Assembly: GCA_024693135.1 (NCBI GenBank)
Contig: JAILLN010000067.1
Coordinates: 1 to 55,744, forward strand
Direction: 5' to 3'
Length of the DNA: 55,744 nucleotides
From: Lachnospiraceae bacterium
GTDB taxonomy: Bacteria; Bacillota; Clostridia; Lachnospirales; Lachnospiraceae
Shown: positions 43,406 to 52,316 of the stretch, piece after piece
How positions within the stretch are numbered: the first letter of the stretch is position 1
Layout of the letters: each line of letters begins with the position of its first letter
Position numbers and translations under genes: made by a program
Notes under the pieces: model-generated
Seen by the model: only the letters and a program-made list of their open reading frames with translations
The model's database searches: none
Told to the model about the DNA's origin: nothing

Positions 43406-44467
43406 CTATTCCGATGCTTTTATCCTATGAAATCCCGCGGCCTTCATCAGCCGGTTCATGACTGCCCCGCCGAGCTGGGGCGTGTCAAATTCCTCTGCAA
43501 AGATCGGATCTGCCTCCAGCTCGTCCGCTCTGCGGAGCATGGCAAAAAGGCTGTGGGCGATCTCTGATTCCCTTGCCCTGGATCCGACTTCCAGCACATT
43601 TTTGCAGCGGTATAATCCGGCCGTCTCTGAAGAAGCAAGCACAGCCGGATTCTCCCCCCGGCTTAGAGCCTCCTCCGTCAAACGGTTGACCAGCCCTGCT
43701 ACTGCCTCCGGAGTGCCGGAGACCACGGTCAGTCTTCCCCGGGGAGCATAATGGCGGTATTTCATGCCGGGAGCCTTCGGCCTCTGCTCCGGGGCAAGCT
43801 GCCCCTTCACGGCAGGATCTGTCTCCACCTCCCCCAGCACCTCCTCCAGCTGCTTCAGGCTGATAAAGCCCGGCCTCAAAAGACAGGGAAGCCTGCCTGT
43901 CAGGTCTACGATGGTAGACTCCAAGCCGATCCCCACGGGACCTCCGTCCAGGATCAGCCCGATCTTTCCGTTAAGATCCTCCAGGACGTGTTCTGCCGTG
44001 GTACAGCTGGGCCGGCCGGAGCGGTTGGCAGACGGAGCCGCCACATATCCCCCCGCTGCCCGGATCACCCCAAGAGCCGCCTCATGGGCCGGCATCCGTA
44101 CAGCCACCGTATCCAAGCCTCCGGTGGTCTCTAAAGGCACGACGTCCTTCTTCGGAAATATCATGGTTAAAGGTCCCGGCCAAAATCTGCGGGCTAACTC
44201 CAATGCCTTGGGGGAAATATCCCGCGCAATCTTTTCCAGGGCTTGGATTTCCGCTATATGAACGATCAGGGGATTGTCCGAGGGCCTTCCCTTTGCTTCA
44301 TAGATCCGGGAAGCCGACCCGGGGTTTAAGGCATCCCCTGCCAGACCATATACCGTCTCTGTGGGGATCGCCGCCAGCTGGCCGGAGCGGATCACCTGCC
44401 CGGCCAGGCTTATGGCCTCTCTGTCCTCTTCGGGATTGCCCGTAAGAGCATATACCTTCGTTTCCAT
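43406..44467 (-). CDS. Threonylcarbamoyl-AMP synthase (TsaC/Sua5 long form)
   Basis: A 353-residue protein. The YrdC-type N-terminal domain (AIPTETVYGLAGDALNPG, AKGRPSDNPLIVHI) is followed by a linker and a C-terminal Sua5 domain (about 225-350). It makes threonylcarbamoyl-AMP for t6A37 of ANN-decoding tRNAs. It lies 25 bp before rpiB and 2 bp after the GH18 gene. Confidence 0.92.
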   Translation of the reverse strand: METKVYALTGNPEEDREAISLAGQVIRSGQLAAIPTETVYGLAGDALNPGSASRIYEAKGRPSDNPLIVHIAEIQALEKIARDISPKALELARRFWPGPLTMIFPKKDVVPLETTGGLDTVAVRMPAHEAALGVIRAAGGYVAAPSANRSGRPSCTTAEHVLEDLNGKIGLILDGGPVGIGLESTIVDLTGRLPCLLRPGFISLKQLEEVLGEVETDPAVKGQLAPEQRPKAPGMKYRHYAPRGRLTVVSGTPEAVAGLVNRLTEEALSRGENPAVLASSETAGLYRCKNVLEVGSRARESEIAHSLFAMLRRADELEADPIFAEEFDTPQLGGAVMNRLMKAAGFHRIKASE

Positions 44468-44469
44468 CT

Positions 44470-46221
44470 CTACTCTGCCGGGTAAAATGCCCGGATCACT
44501 TCCCAGATATCCGGTGTCTCCAGCATCAGCCTCCAGCAGGCCACTCCGGCCAGATCATGACTCTTCATGACGCTCAATTTTGCGCTGATGGACTGGGCAT
44601 CCTCCAGCCAGATGCTGTAGGCGGCTCCGTTTTTCTCAAAATGCGCCACATTCTGGCAGGCTGCTTCATCCCATACCGCCGTCTGGCCGTTATCCTTCAG
44701 GAAGGCCTGGGCCTCCGCCATGCCGATAGCTACGCTGTCCACGCTGTCGGATTCCGTGATCCAGCGGCGGGTATAAAACGGAATGCCGTTGATGACCTTC
44801 TCGGGAGGCACATCCTCCAGGGTCTTTTCGATCCCCTCCGTCACGAAATCGATGGAAGCCACGGATCCTGCCTCCCCGCCTGCATTCGTATGCTCATCAT
44901 ATCCCATGATGATCACATAATCACAGACCCTCCCCTGGATATCGCGCCGGTAATGGCTGGTATATTCCTTCGGGACATAATTATCCACCGAAAGCACCAG
45001 CCCCTTCTGCCTGCAGAGTATGGACAGCTCCCTCAAAAACTGGGAGAAATCATCCCCTGCTTCTGCCGGCAGCTGTTCGAAGTCGATATTGAGGCCATCC
45101 AGCCCGTACTGGCCGGCCAGGGCTATAAGGTTCGCTTCCAGCGTCTGTCTTGCAGCGGTATGGGACAGGAAAACATTGCTGTCCACCGGATAGGACATGT
45201 TGTCCACAAGCCCCCATACCTCAAGCCCGGCAGCATGAGCCTTTGTTACATAGTCTGCGCTTGCGATATCCGCTACGTTCCCCTTGTCATCGGAAACCGC
45301 AAACCATGTGGGCGAGATCACATTCATCCCCTGTGCCACGGAAACAGCTTCCTCAAAGCTGTCGTTCCCATCGCGGGAGACGATGTTGTGCCATCCCAGG
45401 ACGATGTTGTGCGGCCTTGTATTGCCATTATAGGGGGGGAGGGACACGGTAAAGGCGGGCTTCGATGTTTCCTGCCTGTGGCTCCCCAGCTTTTTATTAT
45501 CCAGATAGCCTAGATGCCCATGCTCCGTCTCCGCATAAGAAAAGAGCTCATTCGCCGAAAGGATCGTGACCGTATCTCCCTCCTTCAGCTCTTCAACTAC
45601 CTGTGCCCTGCGGTCTCCCTTCGTCCGAAGCATGGTATCTGCCGCAAGGTCTGCCCTGTCCTCGGCTTCCCATTCCGTCCTTATGACAAGACGGGAGGGA
45701 CTTTCATATGCGGCAAAGGACATGGTGATGAATTGCTTAAGCCATTCCATGGAAACATAGACGCTGTCTCCGGAAAGAAGAAAATCGGTTCCGGCGGCCT
45801 CATGAACGGCCTCTGCGGTAGTGGCAAGCAGGCGGTTCTCGTTTGCATCATAATAAAAGATCTCTTCCCACTCATTAGCCATAGAAAGCGGCACAAAAGA
45901 AATCCCATTCTGCAGGATGCCTCTTTCCTCCCGCGCCTGGTGATTCAGTATGATCAGCTCCCCATCCCCCGGGGTAATGCCATAATACGCATTCAGGTCA
46001 GCCTTTTCTTTCGATTCCGCCACCGGAAGTCCCAGGCCCTCTCCCGAGCCTTCCCCGAAAAGCTTTCCTCCCAGGCCGATCAGGGCCACGATGACGATCA
46101 GCAGCAAAGCCACCACGATGGGGATCAGCTGCTGACGGCGTCTGCGACGGCGCCTTCTCCTTCCTCTCCTGCTCTCCCTGCTGGGTTCTGTTCTTGTTTC
46201 TATCTCCGTATCTAATCGCAT
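44470..46221 (-). CDS. Membrane-anchored GH18 protein with SH3 and copper-amine-oxidase-like N-domain
   Basis: A 583-residue protein. A very Arg-rich cytoplasmic N-terminus (about 10-30) and a transmembrane helix (about 32-52) precede an N-terminal beta domain (80-190). An SH3-like segment (about 200-245) and a GH18 barrel (about 270-583) follow, with the catalytic DGLNIDFE at 375-382 (Glu382). Such architectures resemble YaaH/SleL-type N-acetylglucosaminidases of the cell wall. No ribosome site is visible before ATG 46221, and the predicted promoter is close enough to leave almost no leader. Confidence 0.82.
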   Translation of the reverse strand: MRLDTEIETRTEPSRESRRGRRRRRRRRRQQLIPIVVALLLIVIVALIGLGGKLFGEGSGEGLGLPVAESKEKADLNAYYGITPGDGELIILNHQAREERGILQNGISFVPLSMANEWEEIFYYDANENRLLATTAEAVHEAAGTDFLLSGDSVYVSMEWLKQFITMSFAAYESPSRLVIRTEWEAEDRADLAADTMLRTKGDRRAQVVEELKEGDTVTILSANELFSYAETEHGHLGYLDNKKLGSHRQETSKPAFTVSLPPYNGNTRPHNIVLGWHNIVSRDGNDSFEEAVSVAQGMNVISPTWFAVSDDKGNVADIASADYVTKAHAAGLEVWGLVDNMSYPVDSNVFLSHTAARQTLEANLIALAGQYGLDGLNIDFEQLPAEAGDDFSQFLRELSILCRQKGLVLSVDNYVPKEYTSHYRRDIQGRVCDYVIIMGYDEHTNAGGEAGSVASIDFVTEGIEKTLEDVPPEKVINGIPFYTRRWITESDSVDSVAIGMAEAQAFLKDNGQTAVWDEAACQNVAHFEKNGAAYSIWLEDAQSISAKLSVMKSHDLAGVACWRLMLETPDIWEVIRAFYPAE

Positions 46222-46231
46222 AGTTATTTAC

Positions 46232-46260
46232 ATAATATCACAAAATCTATGCCATGAAAA
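46232..46260 (-). promoter_or_regulatory. Promoter candidate for the GH18-tsaC-rpiB run
   Basis: Minus-strand TTTTCA (46260-46255), 17-bp spacer, TATTAT (46237-46232) with TG before the -10. If real, the transcript would start about 4-6 nt before the GH18 start codon. Confidence 0.5.
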
Positions 46261-46385
46261 CTATATTTTGTGGTATATCCCCTCTTGTGCCTGTCTTTTA
46301 CCTAAGCCGCAGCAGGATCGGAAGGCTCAGATCAGCGGCATGCTTCCGTGCGGCCTAAAACGGATCCCGCTCAAGGACATGAAAT

Positions 46386-46421
46386 AAGCCGGGATCCCCG
46401 GATCCGGGAGACTCTCGGCTT
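46386..46421 (-). terminator. Possible terminator after the aminotransferase gene
   Basis: A stem of AAGCCGAGA and TCCCGGCTT with an inner CCCGGATCCGGG palindrome, about 30 bp after the stop. The T tract is short (TTATTT), so this is a weak call. Confidence 0.4.
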
Positions 46422-46450
46422 AAAGAACTTCTTCCTATCTTTACCGATGG

Positions 46451-47578
46451 CTATCGGTAAAACTCCTTCACCTTCTCTGAGATGTAATCCACCTCTTCCT
46501 CTTTCAGCCCATAATACATGGGAAGGCGCACCAGGCGGTCACTCTCCTTCGTCGTATAGCGGTCTTCTCCATGGAAGCGTCCGTATTTCATCCCCGCCGG
46601 AGCGGTATGGAGCGGTACATAGTGGAATACGGCACAGATCTCATTCTTTAGCAGGTAGGCGATAAGCTCCGTCCGTTCTTTCAGATCCGCCGTCTTGATA
46701 TAGAACATATGGCCATTATGCACGCATTGTGACGGCACCGAAGGGAGCTCCAGCTTCCCGGCTTCCTTCAGCGGCGTCAGATTCTCATAGTACCGGTTCC
46801 AGCTGTGAAGCCTGTCTGCAAGGATCACATCCGCCTGTTCCAGCTGGGCATACAGATAGGCGGCGTTCAGCTCGCTGGGAAGATAAGACGACCCATAGTC
46901 GATCCAGGTATATTTGTCGATCTGTCCCCTCCAGAATTTACTCCGGTTCGTCCCCTTCTCGCGATATATCTCTGCTTCCTCGATATATTTCCCGTCCCTG
47001 ATAAGAAGAGCCCCGCCCTCTCCCATGCTGTAGTTTTTCGTTTCATGGAAGCTGTAGCAGCCGAAATCTCCCATCGTACCCAGCATCTTTCCCTTATATG
47101 TGGCGAGCATCCCCTGGGCGGCGTCCTCGATCACAAGCAGTTCATGGCGTTTCGCCACATCCAGGATGGCGTCCATCTCACAGGAGACCCCCGCATAATG
47201 CACCGGTACAATGGCCTTTGTCTTCTCCGTAATGGCATCCTCGATCTTCGTTTCATCCAGGTTCATGGTATCCGGGCGGATGTCCACAAAGACCGGCACC
47301 CCGCCGCGGAGCACAAATGCATCCGCCGTGGAGCAGAAGGTGAAGGAAGGCATGATGACCTCATCCCCCGGGCCGATCCCGGCAAGGAGAGCCACCAGCT
47401 CTGTCGCATGGGTACAGCTGGTAGTGAGCAGGCATTTTGCCGTGCCGGTCCTTTCCTCGATCCATTCGCTGTCTCTTCTTGTGAAAACCCCGTCCCCGCA
47501 TATCTTATGGTTCCCCACAGCCTGCTCTATGTATTTGATCTCATTTCCCGTCGAAGGCGGTACATTGAAACTGATCAT
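46451..47578 (-). CDS. TDP-4-oxo-6-deoxyhexose aminotransferase (RffA/WecE type)
   Basis: A 375-residue PLP enzyme of the DegT/DnrJ/EryC1 family. The start at ATG 47578 (MISFNVPPSTGNEIKYIEQA) has GGGGAGAG upstream; a TTG 15 bp earlier would swallow the site. The lysine for PLP is Lys181 in FHETKNYSMGEGGAL. The IEDAAQG and PVHYAGVSCEMD regions resemble RffA, which makes TDP-4-amino-4,6-dideoxygalactose. No TDP-sugar genes are adjacent. A divergent acyltransferase gene lies 258 bp away, and the amino sugar could be further modified. Confidence 0.85.
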   Translation of the reverse strand: MISFNVPPSTGNEIKYIEQAVGNHKICGDGVFTRRDSEWIEERTGTAKCLLTTSCTHATELVALLAGIGPGDEVIMPSFTFCSTADAFVLRGGVPVFVDIRPDTMNLDETKIEDAITEKTKAIVPVHYAGVSCEMDAILDVAKRHELLVIEDAAQGMLATYKGKMLGTMGDFGCYSFHETKNYSMGEGGALLIRDGKYIEEAEIYREKGTNRSKFWRGQIDKYTWIDYGSSYLPSELNAAYLYAQLEQADVILADRLHSWNRYYENLTPLKEAGKLELPSVPSQCVHNGHMFYIKTADLKERTELIAYLLKNEICAVFHYVPLHTAPAGMKYGRFHGEDRYTTKESDRLVRLPMYYGLKEEEVDYISEKVKEFYR

Positions 47579-47796
47579 GACGTCTCTCCCCAAATCCTCT
47601 TTTCCTGAATCATATCATTCTGCCCGGCATTATACAACCTTCCCGCATTTCAGGGGTTCTATTCCGTTTCCCTGATATTCCGGAATGATGCACAAGCACC
47701 CAGTCTCATATCCGCATCCCTTGTCTTTCTTCAAAATTATAGATTTTTGCCACGGAGATTGTCAACGCAAACGACCCTCCGGAAACCGTCTTATGG

Positions 47797-47802
47797 TATA
47801 AT
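47797..47802 (+). promoter_or_regulatory. Extended -10 promoter element for the acyltransferase gene
   Basis: TATAAT preceded by TGG (extended -10) about 34 bp before the start codon. No good -35 box at 17 bp is seen, which an extended -10 can tolerate. Confidence 0.5.
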
Positions 47803-47835
47803 ATCGGACAGGATCGTTGAGAAAGGAGAACCCCC

Positions 47836-48921
47836 ATGCTGCAGCTGATTTTTTACCCCGCCCTGCTCTGCCTTCTTTTTGCCGGTGCAAAGTTCATGAA
47901 TAAGGGAGAATGGAATGATGAGGTCCTGTCCTTTGATCATACCAAGGCTTTTCTGGGATTTTCTTCCATCGTGATCATCTTTCATCACGCATCCCAAAAA
48001 ACCTGTGCTGACTGGATGGATCCAAGATATATCCGCCATGGGCTCGATCTCTTTGTCTATGTGGGGTATCTCTGCGTGGCGGCTTTCTTTTTCTGCTCGG
48101 GCTACGGCATGCGGTCTGCCTGTGGGAAGAAAAACTTCTTTCAGGGTTATTTCAAAAAAAGACTGCTCCCCCTCATCGTTCCTGCCGCCTTTATGTGGGC
48201 TGTTTTTTTCGTATCGGAAAAGATAAGGGGCATAAAGATCGACCCGCCGTTATGGATAAACGTTTATGATTATATCTGGTTCATCCCGGCTATACTCTAT
48301 ATGTATGTATGGTTCTACCTGAGTTTCCATGTCCTGAAGAAGGAAAAGCTCAGGATGCCCCTTCTCTGGACAGGCGTCATCCTTTATATCATACTTGCCT
48401 TTTTGTTTTCACCCGGAACATGGTGGTACAATACCGTCCACCTTTTTGCCGTGGGCGCCGGCTTTGCCGGGAAAAAAGAAAAGAGGATCGAAGGGCTGCG
48501 CCGCCATTATCCTCTGAAGACCGCGCTTTTCATCCTTCTGACCCTCATCTTTTTTATCTCTGCAAGCTACTATCCGAAGCTGACCATGGTCTTTCACCGG
48601 CAATACAACGAAAGGATCCACTGGCTGCTCGAAGCACCCTCCCAGATGATATCCGCTTATACCTTTGTATTCAGCATGATCCTGCTTGGGATGAAGATCC
48701 ACATCGGAAACAGGCTGATCAAGGCTCTCGGCACATTTACCCTCGAGCTCTATCTTCTCCATCCGTTTTTTGTGCAGTTGTTTGCCTATTTCTTTATTAA
48801 GCCGGGTGCAAAACCGGTATTTTACATCAAGGATCCCTTTCTTTATGTATTGGCCATTATCATTCCTTCGATCCCGCTGGCGTATCTGGGGAAAAAGCTC
48901 CTGAAAAGGATATTATCCTGA
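47836..48921 (+). CDS. Acyltransferase-3-type integral membrane protein
   Basis: A 361-residue protein with about 10 hydrophobic segments. SSIVIIFHHASQ near the N-terminus (about 42-53) and the pair of Arg/Lys in YFKKRLLPLIVPA resemble the acyltransferase-3 family, which acetylates or acylates surface sugars, usually with a histidine in the second helix. ATG 47836 has AAAGGAG upstream. It is divergent from the aminotransferase gene and convergent with the MmcQ-MGMT-like gene. Substrate unknown. Confidence 0.75.
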   Translation: MLQLIFYPALLCLLFAGAKFMNKGEWNDEVLSFDHTKAFLGFSSIVIIFHHASQKTCADWMDPRYIRHGLDLFVYVGYLCVAAFFFCSGYGMRSACGKKNFFQGYFKKRLLPLIVPAAFMWAVFFVSEKIRGIKIDPPLWINVYDYIWFIPAILYMYVWFYLSFHVLKKEKLRMPLLWTGVILYIILAFLFSPGTWWYNTVHLFAVGAGFAGKKEKRIEGLRRHYPLKTALFILLTLIFFISASYYPKLTMVFHRQYNERIHWLLEAPSQMISAYTFVFSMILLGMKIHIGNRLIKALGTFTLELYLLHPFFVQLFAYFFIKPGAKPVFYIKDPFLYVLAIIIPSIPLAYLGKKLLKRILS

Positions 48922-48957
48922 TCCACAGGTACTCCAAGCAGTCATAAAACGGAAGGA

Positions 48958-49584
48958 TCAATATTTCCACTGAAACAGGCTAAGGTCAACCTTCCCGTCC
49001 GAAACGGTAATCCCTTCTGCTTCCAATCGTTCTGCCTGCGCTCCCGGTCCGCCGAACGCAAATTCTCCTGCCAGTTCTCCCTTTGAATTCACCACGCGAA
49101 AGCAGGGGATCTTGTCCGGATCCGGGTTTTTGTGAAGCGCATTCCCGACTGCCCTGGCCATTTTCCTGTCACCGGCAATTTCTGCGACCTGAGCATACGT
49201 AGCCACACGGCCATACGGGATCTTTTTTACTGCCTCATAGATCCTTTTTGAAGGACAGTCGCTGATCAGATCATAGCTCTCAGCGATCATAAGCCTGATA
49301 TCTTTATCTGGGATGGTGCCGTCGAGAATGATCGTATTCCAGTGATCCTTGTTCTGGTGATATCCCGGGATCACTGAATTATGTATTTTCCGCCAAAAGA
49401 ATGCTTTCTCGGGATCGGCTTTCACATTCAGATGGATATGACCATCTTTTTCATAAGTCCAGAGGAACGCCTTCTTATTTCCCCTATACCTTACCAGCTG
49501 CCAGTTTTGATCATGAAATGGCGCATCCTGATAAGTATCCGAAAAGGAAAGCCCATATCTTAATGCTTCTTCTCTTGTTTTCAT
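48958..49584 (-). CDS. MmcQ/YjbR - MGMT-like fusion protein
   Basis: A 208-residue protein. Residues 1-105 are an MmcQ/YjbR-type domain (FLWTYEKDGHIHLNVKADPE, GYHQNKDHWNTIIL), a small DNA-binding-like fold. Residues 112-200 are the alkylguanine-DNA alkyltransferase (MGMT/ATL) C-terminal domain (VKKIPYGRVATYAQVAEIAG). The active-site motif PCHR reads PCFR (160-163): the acceptor Cys161 is kept, but the His of the catalytic triad is replaced by Phe. ATLs, in contrast, lose the Cys. A TTG start 30 bp upstream is possible, but ATG 49584 is preferred; no good ribosome site is visible before it. Confidence 0.8.
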   Translation of the reverse strand: MKTREEALRYGLSFSDTYQDAPFHDQNWQLVRYRGNKKAFLWTYEKDGHIHLNVKADPEKAFFWRKIHNSVIPGYHQNKDHWNTIILDGTIPDKDIRLMIAESYDLISDCPSKRIYEAVKKIPYGRVATYAQVAEIAGDRKMARAVGNALHKNPDPDKIPCFRVVNSKGELAGEFAFGGPGAQAERLEAEGITVSDGKVDLSLFQWKY

Positions 49585-49614
49585 AATCCGGTCTTTTTGT
49601 ATTACTCCCCTCAA

Positions 49615-50017
49615 TACAGTCGTATCGTTAAGCGGTCTTCATCCAGTTTGATCTTCCTTTATTTGGATAAAAGACTTCACATCCGGCATATGTCTTCTTA
49701 TAGGAAGGATAATATCCTCTCCTGAGATAATTTGCAAAATGTTTCAGGATAGCTTTCCCGGTGCAGTATAGGTTTCCCAAATCATCGGTCTATAAAAAGC
49801 CTCGTAGTCCCGCCGACCGATACTGGTACAGGGCATATATGGAGGCACCGGAGGAAAAGATACCGAAAAGCCATTGCATATAACCAATTTCAACCGCACT
49901 TTGAGTTAAAATTTTTTGTAAAAACTCATAACCTATAATAGAATGAATAATGATTTCAGACGCTGGCGCTCATGATCAGCATACCCTTCTTTTACACAGA
50001 ACAGGGAGGCATAAAAA
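49615..50017. other. Intergenic stretch with possible gene remnants
   Basis: About 400 bp without a full gene. On the minus strand two short coding-like open stretches can be read: about 49628-49777 (ending YAGCEVFYPNKGRSNW) and about 49797-49966 (with YMQWLFGIFSSGASIYALYQ). A TAG separates them and neither has a convincing start. They may be decayed remains of a gene. On the plus strand a TATAAT (49934-49939) lies before the adenylation-domain gene, with a poor -35. No family recognised. Confidence 0.3.
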
Positions 50018-50935
50018 ATGGGTTTTCTCGATCAAATCATCTTATTTGCAAAAGAAGATGCGCAGAAGACAGCAATCGTCGACCGGGACGGTGAGCGTAC
50101 CACATCCTTCGCTGAGCTGAATGCTCTCAGCGGATGCATCGCCGCAAAGCTTGCAGCCACCGGTCTCGGGGAGGGGAGCTTTGTTGTCCTGGGGCTGGAC
50201 CGCTCTATGGAATACGTCGCGGCCTATCTCGGTGTGCTGAAAGCGGGCTGCGCCGCGGTTCCCGTCATCCGCAGCTATCCGCCTGAGCGTATCGCATATA
50301 TCCGGAAGGACTGCGGTGCGGCGCTGCTGGATGAAGAATTTTTGACGGACATAGAGCAATATGAGCCGATCGAGCCCCTGCCTGTCCCTGCTCCTGCCCC
50401 GGCACTGGTGATCTACACCTCCGGCTCCACGGGTAAGCCCAAGGGCATCCTGCATGGACGCGGTGCTCTGGAAGAGGCGGTTGCGCGAAACGCCGGGATA
50501 TCCGCCGCCTGACGGAATACTTTGATGAGCACGAGATCAGCGCCGCTTTCATTACGCCTCAGATGTTCAGACTTTACAAGGGAAGCCGGGGCATGAAGCG
50601 CGCGCTGGTCGGCAGCGAAAGGCTAAGCGGTGTTTACAGCGAGGATTTTGAAATCTGCAATGCCTATGGACTGAGTGAGACGCTGGGCGGCGTATGTGCC
50701 TTCCTTGTCGACAAAAAGGTTGACAACACCCCCATCGGAAAGCCCCTGGAGGGGGTAGTAATCCGTCTGCTGGATGAAGATGGGAATGCAGTCCCGGAGG
50801 GCGCAGAGGGCGAAATCTGCCTGCAGGGACATTTTGCCGACGGGTATCTGAACATGCCCGAAGCAACCGCGGCTGCCTTTATCAAGCAGCCGGACGGCAC
50901 CGTCCTTTTCCATACCGGCGACACCTTTTCAAGAT
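50018..50935 (+). pseudogene. Decayed AMP-binding adenylation-domain gene (NRPS-like)
   Basis: Remnant of an adenylation enzyme. The first frame (50018-50512, behind GGGAGG) holds the N-terminal part to motif A3 YTSGSTGKPKG. It then hits a stop and the homology resumes in another frame with FDEHEISAAFITPQMFRLYK, motif A5 NAYGLSETLGG and motif A7 FHTGD. About 100 residues between A3 and A5 are missing and the C-terminus is lost after the HTGD motif. Such domains activate an amino or carboxylic acid as an adenylate. With a frameshift, an internal deletion and a truncation it cannot work. No carrier or condensation domain is nearby. Confidence 0.85.
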
Positions 50936-50966
50936 TTAATCAACGTCAAGCCATCACCTTTTCAAG
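50922..50966. repeat. 12-bp direct repeat at the break of the adenylation gene
   Basis: CACCTTTTCAAG occurs at 50922-50933 and 50955-50966 with 21 bp between. The first copy coincides with the point where adenylation-domain homology is lost, so the repeat may mark the deletion or insertion junction. Confidence 0.7.
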
Positions 50967-50977
50967 GTTACTCGTGT

Positions 50978-52021
50978 CTATCTTATTTTCTGATCGCCCG
51001 TTGACCAGACATGCTTCCTTGCCGCATTGATTCTCTTGTTCTGTGCCATCACGCCGGCCAGAGGGTGTGGCACATAAGGCTCTTCCAGATATTTTATCTC
51101 ATCCTCTGAAAGCTCCAGATCTACAGCCTTTGCTGCTCCTTCGATATGATGCATCTTTGTAGCTCCGACAACCGGCGCAGTCACCTTCGTCAGCAGCCAG
51201 GCCAGAGAAACTTCCGTCATGGTTACTCCGTGCTTCTCCGAAAGCTCCGCAACACGAGAAATGATCACATTATCCAGCTTGGCCGTGGCATCATATTTGA
51301 ACTTTGCATAAGCATCTTCCTCGGCACGCTTGGTACCGCCTTCGCCCGGAAGCCTGGACAGTCTGCCGCTTGCCAGCGCACTATATGGAGTAAGCGCTAT
51401 ATTTTCTTCCTCACAGTACGGCACCATCTCCCGTTCTTCCTCACGGAAGATCAGGTTATAATGCCCCTGAATGGAAACAAACTTTGCGAAGCCTTCCTTC
51501 TCAGCGATGGCATTTGCCTTTGCGATCTGCCAGGCAAAGCAGTTGGAGATACCGATATACCTTGCCTTGCCTGCCTTTACGATCCGGTTCAGCCCGTCCA
51601 TGATATCGTAAAGCTCTGTATTCCAATCCCACATATGGTATATATAGAGATCCACATGATCCATGCCAAGGTTTGCAAGACTGGTGTTTATCATATTTTC
51701 AATATGCTGCTGGCCGGTGATGCCGGCATCGATCTCCTCAGGAGTCCTTGGCAGGAATTTTGTCGCAACAACCACTTCATCACGTTTTGCAAAGTCGCGA
51801 AGTGCCCTGCCGACATATTGCTCACTGGTCCCGCTCTGATAAGCGATGGCTGTATCATAAAAATTCACGCCAAGATCCAGCCCGCGTTTGATGATCTCTC
51901 TGGAATGCTCCTCATCCAGTGTCCAGCTGTGCTGTCCTCTTCCCGGATCTCCGAACCCCATGCAGCCCATACAGATGCGGGATACTGAAAGATCTGAATT
52001 TCCAAGCTTTGTATATTTCAT
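50978..52021 (-). CDS. Aldo/keto reductase
   Basis: A 347-residue NADPH-dependent aldo/keto reductase. The catalytic tetrad is readable: Asp and Tyr in FYDTAIAYQSGTSEQYVG, Lys in VVVATKF, and His in LYIYHMWD. The nucleotide-binding loop GATKMHHIEGAAKAVD is present. Substrate unknown; members reduce aldehydes or ketones in detoxification. Its 3' end faces the decayed adenylation gene. The promoter carries two operators, implying induction by a compound. Confidence 0.92.
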   Translation of the reverse strand: MKYTKLGNSDLSVSRICMGCMGFGDPGRGQHSWTLDEEHSREIIKRGLDLGVNFYDTAIAYQSGTSEQYVGRALRDFAKRDEVVVATKFLPRTPEEIDAGITGQQHIENMINTSLANLGMDHVDLYIYHMWDWNTELYDIMDGLNRIVKAGKARYIGISNCFAWQIAKANAIAEKEGFAKFVSIQGHYNLIFREEEREMVPYCEEENIALTPYSALASGRLSRLPGEGGTKRAEEDAYAKFKYDATAKLDNVIISRVAELSEKHGVTMTEVSLAWLLTKVTAPVVGATKMHHIEGAAKAVDLELSEDEIKYLEEPYVPHPLAGVMAQNKRINAARKHVWSTGDQKIR

Positions 52022-52074
52022 GGTCTGTCTCTCTCCTTTTTGTTTTTATGCGGCTGTATCCCTTGTTTCTATCC

Positions 52075-52122
52075 TGACTCCGTGTCAAATAGTATTATAT
52101 TCATTTTCTGACACGGCGTCAA
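52075..52122 (-). promoter_or_regulatory. Promoter with twin palindromic operators for the aldo/keto reductase
   Basis: Minus strand TTGACG (52122-52117), 17-bp spacer, TATAAT (52099-52094). Two copies of a near-palindrome, TGACTCCGTGTCA (52075-52087) and TGACACGGCGTCA (52109-52121), flank the -10 with a 34-bp centre spacing; the second overlaps the -35. This arrangement fits repressor binding (for example a TetR-type dimer pair). The regulator gene is not adjacent. Confidence 0.75.
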
Positions 52123-52132
52123 TATAAAATCC

Positions 52133-52172
52133 AAAAAAACATCAGCCGGCAGAGAGGCCAATCTCCACCGGC
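52133..52172 (-). terminator. Rho-independent terminator of the lipoprotein gene
   Basis: In the minus-strand RNA a long stem (GCCGGTGGAGA and TCTCTGCCGGC) is followed after a few bases by TTTTTTT. It lies about 145 bp after the lipoprotein stop and just before the reductase promoter. It separates the two transcripts. Confidence 0.75.
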
Positions 52173-52316
52173 CATATTTGTTCTCTATACTTGAATGGCG
52201 TAATCACTATTTGGAAATGCCACGGAGGCGATGAACCTTTATAAGAAATAGGATGGATGGAACAAGTATTCAAGCTGTGAAAATATAAAAAGAAAGCCAG
52301 ATATTGAAAGCATGCC

